Of a stretch of 64,000 bases of DNA, positions 24,742 to 32,625 are shown one piece after another; the stretch's first letter is position 1, and each line of letters opens with the position of its first letter. The notes under the pieces were generated by a model. The model ran no database searches, had not been told where the DNA came from, and saw nothing but the letters and a program-made list of their open reading frames with translations. Position numbers and translations under genes: made by a program. This DNA is from Bacteroidota bacterium. GTDB taxonomy: Bacteria > Bacteroidota > Bacteroidia > Chitinophagales > Chitinophagaceae. The stretch lies in the NCBI GenBank assembly GCA_018267515.1, contig JAFDYJ010000017.1, forward strand, positions 186,001-250,000, given 5' to 3'.

Positions 24742-25766
24742 TAATGATAGAGTTCACTCCATGAGACTGTAGTTCCTGCAAATTCAGCAGAAACTTTTGT
24801 GAGGCTGTCTTTATTGCTGAATGCAGCCACATTTCCCCCCATCGGGCTTTGCAGTTGATCGCTTTTCAGAAAAAAAGCATCTTTGGTATTAATCAGCGAA
24901 TGGCCACTACTGAAATCTTTAAAATAAATATCTTTTACAGAAGCTTTATTAAAGCCCTCTTTTTCCATATAAGCAATTATACAATGTGAGTCATCAAACT
25001 TGAACACTTTTCCCTTTGTAGTTACGATTTCTGCTCCGAAGCGATCATCACTTATTGTCATTTTGCAAAATTCACAATGATCCTTGCCGAGTACTATAGG
25101 TTCCGGCCCTGCATTGCACGAAGAAATGAATAAAGAAAGAACTATCGCTGTTGTTGCAATAGCCGGATTAACCAATAAACGTTTTTGTTTTCTGATTGCA
25201 AAAAATTCCATTATAGCCAAAAACAGAAGAACGAATCCTGTGATCGCAAATATCCAACCTCCGATATGAGGTTGAGAAAAGGCTTCGAAATTCAGAAGTT
25301 GTTTATACCCGATCAATGGTGGTTGATAAGCCATGCCGGGAACTATGATCGCTGCATTAGGATCCAGGTTGTGGCCATAATCATATTCCCACCTCCAGAA
25401 ATCTACCATTGCAATAATTCCGAAGCATATAAAGAGTGTCACCACTATAAAAAACAATCTGCGATTATTGACCAGGGCAGTGATCAGCAATAACAATGAA
25501 AAGAAAACAATGATATAGGGTAGAATGGTAAACTCAATAAAATCACCGCTATGAAGTGTCTTCATACCGATATAATGATTCAATCCATTGATGATATCGA
25601 CATTTCCTCCAAGACGGTTAGGGTAAATCAATAATTCCAACCCTTCGGGGTATTGAGGAGCAATAAGATCAATCTTCCACAATGGAACAAACAATACAAT
25701 TATCAACGCCAATCCTAAAAATGCGGCCAGTATTCTTGTTTGCTTTTTTATGGAATATTTTTTCAT
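24741..25766 (-). CDS. nosL: Membrane domain fused to NosL copper chaperone
   Basis: 341 residues in two parts. Residues ~1-200 form a polytopic membrane module with about four helices, conserved WRWEYDYGHNLDP, and a GMAYQPP loop. After a last hydrophobic stretch (AIATTAIVLSLFISSC) follows a NosL domain with the Cu(I) motif CEFCKM, then KVFKFDDSHCIIAYM and SPMGGNVAAF. Classical NosL is a separate ~190-residue lipoprotein. Here the membrane module, often a separate gene in clade II nos clusters, is joined to it, and the internal SSC may be a relic of the lipobox. Confidence 0.88.
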   Translation of the reverse strand: MKKYSIKKQTRILAAFLGLALIIVLFVPLWKIDLIAPQYPEGLELLIYPNRLGGNVDIINGLNHYIGMKTLHSGDFIEFTILPYIIVFFSLLLLITALVNNRRLFFIVVTLFICFGIIAMVDFWRWEYDYGHNLDPNAAIIVPGMAYQPPLIGYKQLLNFEAFSQPHIGGWIFAITGFVLLFLAIMEFFAIRKQKRLLVNPAIATTAIVLSLFISSCNAGPEPIVLGKDHCEFCKMTISDDRFGAEIVTTKGKVFKFDDSHCIIAYMEKEGFNKASVKDIYFKDFSSGHSLINTKDAFFLKSDQLQSPMGGNVAAFSNKDSLTKVSAEFAGTTVSWSELYH

Positions 25767-25828
25767 AACTCCTGAATTAATGATTTACCCTCACCTCTTT
25801 AATCTATCAAATCACAGTTCGTTTCGAT

Positions 25829-27823
25829 TTACTTGGTTATAGACACACTGTCTGTCGGCATATTTTTACCGGTACTAAACATTAAGGGCACATTACTGCC
25901 TGCAGGTGAAATACGGATATAGCCTTGCATTTCCTGGTGTAATGCACTGCAGAAGTCTGTACAATAGAACGGATAGATTCCCGGTTTTTCAGGAGTCCAT
26001 TTCATTGTAAGAGTTTCGCCGGGCATAATCAGTAATTCAGATGTCTTTGCACCTTTCACAGCAAATCCATGAGGCACATCCCAATCCTGTTCAAGATTTG
26101 TTACATGCCAATACACTTCATCACCCACTTTTACACCTTCGATATTATCAGGAGCAAAATGTGAACGGATAGAAGTGATATATATATCCACTCTTTTACC
26201 ATTTCTTACCACTTTGGCTGATGGCTCTCCTTTTGTGACATAAGGATTTGCATTTTCGTCAATCTTATAAATACGTGTTGATTTATCCTTTATCAAATCT
26301 GCCGGTATTGCCTGTGCATAGTGTGGTTCTCCAATTGTTGGAAAGTCAAGTATCAATTGCATTTTATCACCAGTAATGTCAAATAACTGTGCACTTTGAG
26401 AAAGTTCAGGTCCTGTCGGCAGATACCTGTCTTTTGTGATCTTGTTATATACGATAACATATTTACCATAGGGCTTTTTAGTATCTCCGCCGGGAATACA
26501 TAAATGGCCGGGAGAATAATAGGTGGGCTGACGATCAATAATCTTTAAATCTTTTACATTCCACTTTACGATCTCTGAAGAAACAAAGAATGTAGTGATT
26601 GCATTTCCTTTTCCGTCAAACTCGGTATGCAACGGCCCTAATCCCGGTTTTTGTACTTCACCATATAATGCAGACTCATATTTAATAACAGGGATACCAT
26701 CATATTCGCCAATGAAATCTTTATCGGCAATAGCTTTTTGAATTTTGTCAAAACTGAACACCGGAAGCAATGCTGCCAATTTTCCACTGCCTACAATGTA
26801 TTCACCGGTAGGATCCACATCACATCCGTGAGGTGATTTCGGGCAAGGAATGAAATAACAAAAATCTTTAAGTTCTTTTGTATCCAGCACTATAACTTCA
26901 GTCTCTATGGTTGATTTAGCTGTTTGAGTTTTTTCATCAAACACATTATGTGCATATTTAACGGTTTCTTTCTTGCCTTTACCCTGCTTTACATACTCCT
27001 CAGCTTTTTTCCAGTTAACAGCCATGATAAAATCCTTATCCTTCTGTGAAGCATTTACTTCCAGCAATGTATTTGCCTGCTCCACATTATAGCAAGAAAA
27101 GAAAAACCAGTCATGAGATTTACCCTTACCGGAATGGCTCAGGTCAAAATTCACTCCCGGAGTTCTAATCTGAAAAGCGATACTCATATTTCCGGAAGCA
27201 GGATCCACTTTGATAAAACTTACGGAGCCTCTGAAATTTTTGATATAACTATTGATAGGTACATCACCATTCGCATTATCCGGAGGAACGCTGAAGCGGG
27301 TACCGGCTACGATATATTCGGTATTTTCAGTTGCAAACGGTGAAGAATGGTTTCCTGCACTATTTGGCAATTCTAAAATTTCTGCAGTCCGGAATGTTTT
27401 CAGATCCAGGCGGGCAACACGAGGTGTGTTATTGCCGTTTCCAAAAACCCAGCGGCCATCCGGCTGTCCGTCAGTTAAAGACATTTCAACGTGATGCAGG
27501 TCATCCCAGGGAACATAACCGTGTGAAGTATTCAACATCGGTTTTGTTTCTTCACTGTAGCCATAGCCACTTTGAGGATCTTCTGAAAATACGGGAATAA
27601 CTCTTAATAAACGGCCAGAAGGTATTCCGTATACACTCATTTGGCCACTAAAGCCTCCGGAAACAAAATTGTAAAATTCGTCATACTTTCCGGGAGCTAT
27701 ATAAGCTTTTGCAGCAGCGTCACCGCTTACTGCATTTCCTGCGTTTTTGGGTTTGCAGGAATACTGAATCATCAGTACGCTTGAACCGGCTAATGCCAAC
27801 ATCCATAGTTTAACTTTTCTCAT
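25829..27823 (-). CDS. nosZ: Nitrous oxide reductase, clade II (Sec-type)
   Basis: 664 residues from ATG 27823 (an upstream in-frame ATG at 27850 adds nine residues before the signal). The N-terminus MRKVKLWMLALAGSSVL lacks a twin-arginine motif and ends at a Cys, the lipoprotein/Sec signal typical of clade II. The beta-propeller CuZ domain has DDLHHVEMSLTDGQ and CDVDPTGEYIVGSGK. The C-terminal cupredoxin carries the CuA motif C-x3-C-x3-H-x2-M (Cys621, Cys625, His629, Met632) after VPHGF. It reduces N2O to N2 in the periplasm. It follows a cytochrome c gene, the probable electron donor. Confidence 0.97.
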   Translation of the reverse strand: MRKVKLWMLALAGSSVLMIQYSCKPKNAGNAVSGDAAAKAYIAPGKYDEFYNFVSGGFSGQMSVYGIPSGRLLRVIPVFSEDPQSGYGYSEETKPMLNTSHGYVPWDDLHHVEMSLTDGQPDGRWVFGNGNNTPRVARLDLKTFRTAEILELPNSAGNHSSPFATENTEYIVAGTRFSVPPDNANGDVPINSYIKNFRGSVSFIKVDPASGNMSIAFQIRTPGVNFDLSHSGKGKSHDWFFFSCYNVEQANTLLEVNASQKDKDFIMAVNWKKAEEYVKQGKGKKETVKYAHNVFDEKTQTAKSTIETEVIVLDTKELKDFCYFIPCPKSPHGCDVDPTGEYIVGSGKLAALLPVFSFDKIQKAIADKDFIGEYDGIPVIKYESALYGEVQKPGLGPLHTEFDGKGNAITTFFVSSEIVKWNVKDLKIIDRQPTYYSPGHLCIPGGDTKKPYGKYVIVYNKITKDRYLPTGPELSQSAQLFDITGDKMQLILDFPTIGEPHYAQAIPADLIKDKSTRIYKIDENANPYVTKGEPSAKVVRNGKRVDIYITSIRSHFAPDNIEGVKVGDEVYWHVTNLEQDWDVPHGFAVKGAKTSELLIMPGETLTMKWTPEKPGIYPFYCTDFCSALHQEMQGYIRISPAGSNVPLMFSTGKNMPTDSVSITK

Positions 27824-27862
27824 GGTTTTATTATTAGTGATAAAATACAAACCTGGGACCGC

Positions 27863-28342
27863 TTATTTCACACCATCATTCTTCCTCATGAATTCATAAA
27901 CATCACGGGCTTCATCATCGCTTAAGTTTTGATTGGGCATACGCACCAGACAGATCTCAAGCATGGCCTGGGCTTTCGGGTCTTTATTCAGCATATCATC
28001 TGTGTTGGTGGAAAAATTCATAATCCATTCAGCAGTGTGCCTTTTGGTAACATCTTTCCAACCCGGACCTACCAGTTTTTCGTCAGTAAGCTTATGGCAG
28101 GCGGCGCATTTTACAGAAAATACCTTTTCACCTGCCGTCGCCTTGGCTACATCCAGAGTGGGACTGACATCCACCTTGGTGAACTTGCCTTCTCCTCTAT
28201 TTGGGTCGTAAGAAGGATTCCCGTTGGAAGTAGGTTGATCTGTCGTCGGTGTTTTGGGTGTTTCACCATTATCGCCTGATTGGTTATTACCACAGGCTGT
28301 AATTCCTAAAGCAATGATTCCAATAACAAAGATTTTTTTCAT
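27863..28342 (-). CDS. Lipoprotein c-type cytochrome, likely electron donor to NosZ
   Basis: 159 residues. Lipoprotein signal (lipobox ITAC), a ~60-residue Thr/Pro/Asn linker, then a mono-haem class I cytochrome with CAACH (residue ~80), a distal methionine region (LVRMPNQNLSDDEARDV) and VGPGWKDV. It is the first gene of the nos operon, 39 bases before nosZ. Cytochromes at this position are commonly proposed to feed electrons to clade II NosZ. That role is inferred. Confidence 0.9.
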   Translation of the reverse strand: MKKIFVIGIIALGITACGNNQSGDNGETPKTPTTDQPTSNGNPSYDPNRGEGKFTKVDVSPTLDVAKATAGEKVFSVKCAACHKLTDEKLVGPGWKDVTKRHTAEWIMNFSTNTDDMLNKDPKAQAMLEICLVRMPNQNLSDDEARDVYEFMRKNDGVK

Positions 28343-28504
28343 AATGAGATGTTTTATTGTGGTGCAAATTGTTACAAAGTGGTTTTATATTTTATGCGTT
28401 GAATCATAAGAATTTAAAAACCACATGATTTGCCCGCAATTTATATTTTCTGTTCTATTATCAAAAATGTTTTGCAAAGAGCGGTATTGAGAACTCAAAA
28501 ATCA

Positions 28505-28518
28505 ATGATTATCATCAG
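28505..28518. promoter_or_regulatory. Fnr-type palindrome between the nos operon and crp/fnr gene
   Basis: ATGAT-TATC-ATCAG contains TGAT-N4-ATCA, the half-site spacing recognised by Fnr/Dnr-type regulators. It lies 163 bases from the cytochrome ATG and 84 bases from the regulator ATG, so it could serve either direction. Confidence 0.5.
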
Positions 28519-28563
28519 TCCATGCATGGATAAAAATCATGTTCCAAATTGAGAATATGCAGG

Positions 28564-28571
28564 TAGCTTTG
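28564..28571 (+). promoter_or_regulatory. Possible -7 element of the Crp/Fnr gene
   Basis: TAGCTTTG matches TAnnTTTG, 30 bases before the ATG at 28602. No TTTG stands at the -33 position, as expected for an activator-dependent promoter. The Fnr-type palindrome is centred about 66 bases upstream of the expected start. Confidence 0.4.
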
Positions 28572-28601
28572 CCTCGGCCATGAAATAGCTCATAAGTCGT
28601 T

Positions 28602-29195
28602 ATGATAGACATTGATACACTACTTGCCTGGGGCGCCACTTATAAGAAAGTAAACAAAGAAGAAATTATTTTTAATGAAGGAGTTGAATGTATTTTTTAT
28701 TATCAGTTGGTCAGCGGCTCCATTCGTTGGGTAAATATAAAAGAAGATGGACGGGAATTCATCCAGGCCATAATAGAGCCCGGCGAATGCTTTGGCGAAC
28801 TTCCCCTTTTTGACAGCAGCCTCTATGCTGCTAATGCAATTGCCAACTGCGATTCAGTCCTGCTTCGACTTAACAAAACCACTTTCCGTCAATTACTTAG
28901 AGAGTACCCGGATCTTCATTTTTCTTTCAGCAAATTAATATCGGCAAGGCTTCGTTTTAAATTTCTACTATTAAAAGAATTAGCTTGCAATGATCCCGAA
29001 CAAAGAATAGTAGCCCTTTTATCCTACCTGAAAACAAACAGGAAAAATATTTGCCACGACTGTAACCGGGTAAATCTTACCCGCCAGCAAATCGCAAACA
29101 TGACCGGTCTGCGTGTTGAAACCGTAATTCGAACTATTAAATCACTTCAACAAAAAGGCACCCTTTTTATTGATAAAGGAAAAGTATATTGCTAA
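28602..29195 (+). CDS. Crp/Fnr-family transcriptional regulator
   Basis: 197 residues. A cyclic-nucleotide-binding-like beta roll (SIRWVNIKEDGREFIQAIIEPGECFGELPLFDSS in segments) and a C-terminal winged helix with LTRQQIANMTGLRVETVIRTIKSL (~155-178). The N-terminal Cys cluster of E. coli Fnr is absent, but a CHDC pair precedes the HTH. It diverges from the nos operon and precedes the membrane protein at 29259. Fnr-type palindromes lie on both sides, so it probably controls both units and itself. The signal (low O2, NO) is unknown. Confidence 0.88.
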   Translation: MIDIDTLLAWGATYKKVNKEEIIFNEGVECIFYYQLVSGSIRWVNIKEDGREFIQAIIEPGECFGELPLFDSSLYAANAIANCDSVLLRLNKTTFRQLLREYPDLHFSFSKLISARLRFKFLLLKELACNDPEQRIVALLSYLKTNRKNICHDCNRVNLTRQQIANMTGLRVETVIRTIKSLQQKGTLFIDKGKVYC

Positions 29196-29196
29196 A

Positions 29197-29216
29197 TTTA
29201 TGATTCCAATCATAAA
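29197..29216. promoter_or_regulatory. Perfect Fnr-type operator upstream of the gene at 29259
   Basis: TTTATGATT-CC-AATCATAAA is a perfect 20-base palindrome with core TGAT-N4-ATCA. It begins two bases after the regulator's stop codon. A near-consensus -7 element (TTATTTTG, 29236-29243) places its centre about 42 bases upstream of the expected start, the classical class II activator position. Confidence 0.65.
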
Positions 29217-29258
29217 AACCATTTAAAGCCTGCAATTATTTTGCGCCAAATATTAAAA

Positions 29259-30494
29259 ATGAACTCTCCTTTGAAAAGATGGTTGCAGATTTCCTTATTC
29301 AATTTGATGCTCGTTGCCTTCATTGGCGTACTGATGAGGTATAAAATTGCCTACGCTTTCCCAATCGTAGATCAAAAGAATTTATTACTGGCTCATTCCA
29401 ATTTTGCATTTGCAGGTTGGGTTACCCAGGCATTGATGAGTTTATTAGTAAATTACCTTGTAGAAAAAGGTGATCACAGTGCATTCACCCGTTACCGGCC
29501 TTTACTGCTTGCCAACCTGGTTACTGCTTATGGAATGCTCTTATCCTTCCCCTTCCTGGGATACGGTTTTCTGTCAATTGGGTTTTCCACTCTGAGTATT
29601 GTAGTATCCTATGTGTTTGCATTCAAATATTGGAGAAGTTTAAACCGGTTGTCAATAAAAAACAGCAGCCATAGTTCTTTTAAAGCTGCCGTACTATTCA
29701 ATGCACTGTCCTCTGCCGGAGCTTTTTCATTAGCCCTGATGCTATTGACCAGGAGCGTTCAACCTGACAGGTACCTGGCTTCTCTCTACTTTTTCCTTCA
29801 CTTTCAATATAGCGGATGGTTCTTTTTTGCATGCCTGGGACTTTTGATAAACTATTTAATTAAATACGGAGTACCGGACTCAAAACTCAAAAAGATTTTC
29901 CTTTTATTTGTCATTGCCTGTCCGCCGGCTTATTTTCTGACGGAATTGTGGCTCCCTATTGCCCACTGGATTTATGTATTAATTGTGGCAGCAGTCATCC
30001 TGCAGTTGGTAGGCTGGTGGTGGTTATTCCAGCTTATAAAAAAGGCCGCTCATCTCATCAAAGAAAATATTTCCCAACTTTCAAAGGCTTTATTTGTTTT
30101 ATGTGCATTTGCACTGACCTTAAAATTTCTTTTACAGGCAATATCGGTCATTCCTTCTCTGAGTTACCTGGCATTCGGCTTCCGGCCGATTGTAATCGGG
30201 TATCTGCATCTTGTATTACTCGGTGTAATCACATTATTTATTTTGGCTTACATCACTGCATTGAATCATATTAAAGTAAACAAGGCTACTCAAACCGGAA
30301 TCACTGTTTTTACAGCCGGTATTATTATCAATGAAATATTGCTGATGATACAAGGCGTAGGCGATCTTTATTACCGGGCAATTCCTATCATCAGTCCACT
30401 CCTTTTAATTGCTGCCCTGATTCTATTTTCCGGAATGGCAATAATTGTATTGAGTCAAAGTGGTAGTGACAATGAGCAACAGGCTAATCCTTAA
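29259..30494 (+). CDS. Polytopic membrane protein of the nos island (haem-copper/NnrS-like)
   Basis: 411 residues from ATG 29259, with about 12 predicted membrane helices. Histidines sit within helices ([39 protein letters not shown]) in a spacing reminiscent of haem-copper oxidase subunit I and NnrS proteins. The similarity is not strong enough to name it. Co-location with a Crp/Fnr gene and nosZ, and an Fnr-type operator in front, suggest a role in NO/N2O metabolism or protection. Confidence 0.7.
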   Translation: MNSPLKRWLQISLFNLMLVAFIGVLMRYKIAYAFPIVDQKNLLLAHSNFAFAGWVTQALMSLLVNYLVEKGDHSAFTRYRPLLLANLVTAYGMLLSFPFLGYGFLSIGFSTLSIVVSYVFAFKYWRSLNRLSIKNSSHSSFKAAVLFNALSSAGAFSLALMLLTRSVQPDRYLASLYFFLHFQYSGWFFFACLGLLINYLIKYGVPDSKLKKIFLLFVIACPPAYFLTELWLPIAHWIYVLIVAAVILQLVGWWWLFQLIKKAAHLIKENISQLSKALFVLCAFALTLKFLLQAISVIPSLSYLAFGFRPIVIGYLHLVLLGVITLFILAYITALNHIKVNKATQTGITVFTAGIIINEILLMIQGVGDLYYRAIPIISPLLLIAALILFSGMAIIVLSQSGSDNEQQANP

Positions 30495-30547
30495 ATAAAA
30501 TAGTGGCAAAAAGCGAATCGCTTACATTTGCCGGTCATTCTTTAGTT

Positions 30548-31549
30548 GTGGAAAAAACCAATTTCGTAGATCAGATTCGCATATTTTGCAGGAGTGGCCA
30601 TGGCGGCCCCGGCAGTAAACATTTTATGCGAACAAAATTCAATGCTTTTGCCGGACCCGATGGCGGCGATGGCGGAAGAGGCGGGCATATTATTTTGAAA
30701 GGTAACAGCAACCTCTGGACGCTGTTACACTTACGATATTATAAAAACGTTTTAGCAGAAAATGGGGAAGGTGGCAGCAGTAATAATAAAACCGGAAGAT
30801 TCGGAAAAGATATAATCATTGACGTGCCCCTGGGCACTATAGCAAGAGATGAAGAAACCGGAAAAAAAGAAGCTGAAATTTTGAAAGACGGTGAAGAACT
30901 GATCTGGATGCCGGGCGGCAGGGGAGGATTAGGAAATTCTCAATTTAAATCTGCTACCAACCAGGCGCCAGAGTATGCACAACCGGGGGAAGCCGGAGTG
31001 GAAGGATGGAAAGTGTTAGAATTAAAAGTTTTGGCAGATGTAGGGCTAGTAGGATTTCCCAATGCAGGTAAATCAACTTTACTCTCGGTGATTACAGCCG
31101 CTAAACCCAAAATTGCTGATTATGCTTTTACTACACTTACTCCCAATCTTGGAATAGTAGAATACCGTGATGGAAAAAGTTTTTGCATTGCCGATCTTCC
31201 CGGTATCATTGAAGGCGCAGCTGAAGGAAAGGGATTGGGACATCGGTTTCTCCGTCATATTGAACGCAATCCTGTATTGCTTTTTATGATCCCTGCGGAC
31301 AGTTCCGATCACAAAAAGGAATTTGAAATATTACTTAAAGAACTGGAAAAATATAACCCCGAACTCCTGCATAAACAATTTGTTATTGCCATCAGCAAGA
31401 GCGATATGCTGGACGAAGAATTGACGAAAGCAATAGAAAAAGAATTGCCTGGTAATATTCCTCATGTTTTCATTTCTTCACAATCACAAAAGGGGCTGAC
31501 TACCTTAAAAGATCTTCTGTGGAAAGCTTTAAATTCACCATTGCAATAG
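30548..31549 (+). CDS. obgE: GTPase ObgE/CgtA
   Basis: 333 residues from the GTG at 30548, which places the family start ([11 protein letters not shown]) directly after the initiator. A GTG at 30503 would add 15 unrelated residues. Obg N-terminal glycine-rich domain ([11 protein letters not shown]), then the G domain with G1 [10 protein letters not shown]3 DLPGI, G4 SKSD and SSQSQKG (G5 region). It functions in 50S maturation and stress response. No C-terminal OCT domain. A short hairpin follows. Confidence 0.93.
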   Translation: MEKTNFVDQIRIFCRSGHGGPGSKHFMRTKFNAFAGPDGGDGGRGGHIILKGNSNLWTLLHLRYYKNVLAENGEGGSSNNKTGRFGKDIIIDVPLGTIARDEETGKKEAEILKDGEELIWMPGGRGGLGNSQFKSATNQAPEYAQPGEAGVEGWKVLELKVLADVGLVGFPNAGKSTLLSVITAAKPKIADYAFTTLTPNLGIVEYRDGKSFCIADLPGIIEGAAEGKGLGHRFLRHIERNPVLLFMIPADSSDHKKEFEILLKELEKYNPELLHKQFVIAISKSDMLDEELTKAIEKELPGNIPHVFISSQSQKGLTTLKDLLWKALNSPLQ

Positions 31550-31551
31550 AG

Positions 31552-31574
31552 TACCCTGTTTAGGGTATATTTTC
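31552..31574 (+). terminator. Weak terminator after obgE
   Basis: TACCC (31552-31556) and GGGTA (31563-31567) around a six-base loop, then TATTTTC. Confidence 0.4.
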
Positions 31575-31615
31575 TCATTAAGAAAAGCTGTTACTTTACC
31601 TCTCAAATTTGGACT

Positions 31616-32428
31616 ATGAGAAAAACATTCTTGCTGGCAATATCAGCCGTATTATTTATATCACTATCAACATCAGGCCAGGAAACAAAAGAACTGAAGA
31701 AAGTACTGGAATTAAAAATACCCAGAGCAGGTGGGGCCCATGCTGCCAATGTAGCCTGGCACCCGGTGCAAAAAAAATATTATGCCGCTATGGCGGGGAA
31801 TAAAGATTTCTGTCTCGGTGTTTTTAATACTTCCGGCAAACTCCTTTCGGATACGGCATTGAAAACTCAGTTTGATGTCCGTGGCCTGTGGTACAATCCT
31901 GCCAATGGAAATTTGCAAATGAACGGCTATAATGATTCTGGCTGGGGAGAATATAAATTAAATTCAAAAGGCATTCCGACAGAAGTAAAAATATTATTCA
32001 GCAAACTCCATCAACCGGATGAACAATCTGTCGGCGCATTTAACCCTAAAGAGAAAGTGATTTATTTTGTTAATGATGAAGGTAATATTTCAAAATACGA
32101 CCTAACTACCAGTAAATATATTGATGATATCGAATTACATCTTGCCCAAACCGAAGAAGATGAAGATCTTCTTGCAGACAATTATGACTACCTGGAAAAC
32201 TATAACAGCACCACTGTCGTTTACACCGGCCTTGCCGGAGCCGAATTAGGCTTATTGAATTATTCAGACCTTACAATTGAGTTGTACAATATCAAAACAG
32301 GTTATAAAACCCGCACACTTTCATTACCTGATGATGCGCCGGTAAATGATTTTTTGAATTTTGCATTCAGTAATGGAATTTATTGGCTGTTTGATACTGA
32401 AGAAAGAATCTGGATGGGTTATAAATAG
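31616..32428 (+). CDS. Unknown secreted protein, probable beta-propeller
   Basis: 270 residues. Signal peptide (MRKTFLLAISAVLFISLSTSGQ) followed by repeating beta blades such as KYYAAMAGNKDFCLGVFNTSGKLL, GKVIY-like EKVIYFVNDEGNISKYDLTT and LGLLNYSDLTIELYN. The pattern suggests a propeller-type periplasmic protein. No family or catalytic motif was recognised. It stands between obgE and the S46 peptidase. Confidence 0.7.
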   Translation: MRKTFLLAISAVLFISLSTSGQETKELKKVLELKIPRAGGAHAANVAWHPVQKKYYAAMAGNKDFCLGVFNTSGKLLSDTALKTQFDVRGLWYNPANGNLQMNGYNDSGWGEYKLNSKGIPTEVKILFSKLHQPDEQSVGAFNPKEKVIYFVNDEGNISKYDLTTSKYIDDIELHLAQTEEDEDLLADNYDYLENYNSTTVVYTGLAGAELGLLNYSDLTIELYNIKTGYKTRTLSLPDDAPVNDFLNFAFSNGIYWLFDTEERIWMGYK

Positions 32429-32574
32429 ACTATCATTTTTTATCCTCATAATAGAAATCGAAAGTAGTGATCATCGGAACCTAAAATAACCTGTTCTTAA
32501 AATCATTTTGAAGCTCTAAGAGCCTTCCCGCCAATGTGGTTCGCTGAAATGACAACGTTTGGTTTCCTATTGCT

Positions 32575-32606
32575 TTTGGCAACAGTTGTAATTTGTAGTA
32601 GGTTTG
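32575..32606 (+). promoter_or_regulatory. Promoter of the S46 peptidase gene
   Basis: TTTG (32575-32578), 20-base spacer, TAGGTTTG (32599-32606): a full consensus match, 20 bases before the ATG at 32626. Confidence 0.75.
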
Positions 32607-32625
32607 TCAACACAAAAATTTTTTT

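Noticed and set aside
28343..28480. Consensus promoter for the cytochrome c-nosZ operon
   Set aside because: No full TAnnTTTG was found on the minus strand. The nearest match (CATTTTTG, complement of 28472-28479) has a wrong first base, so no start is claimed.
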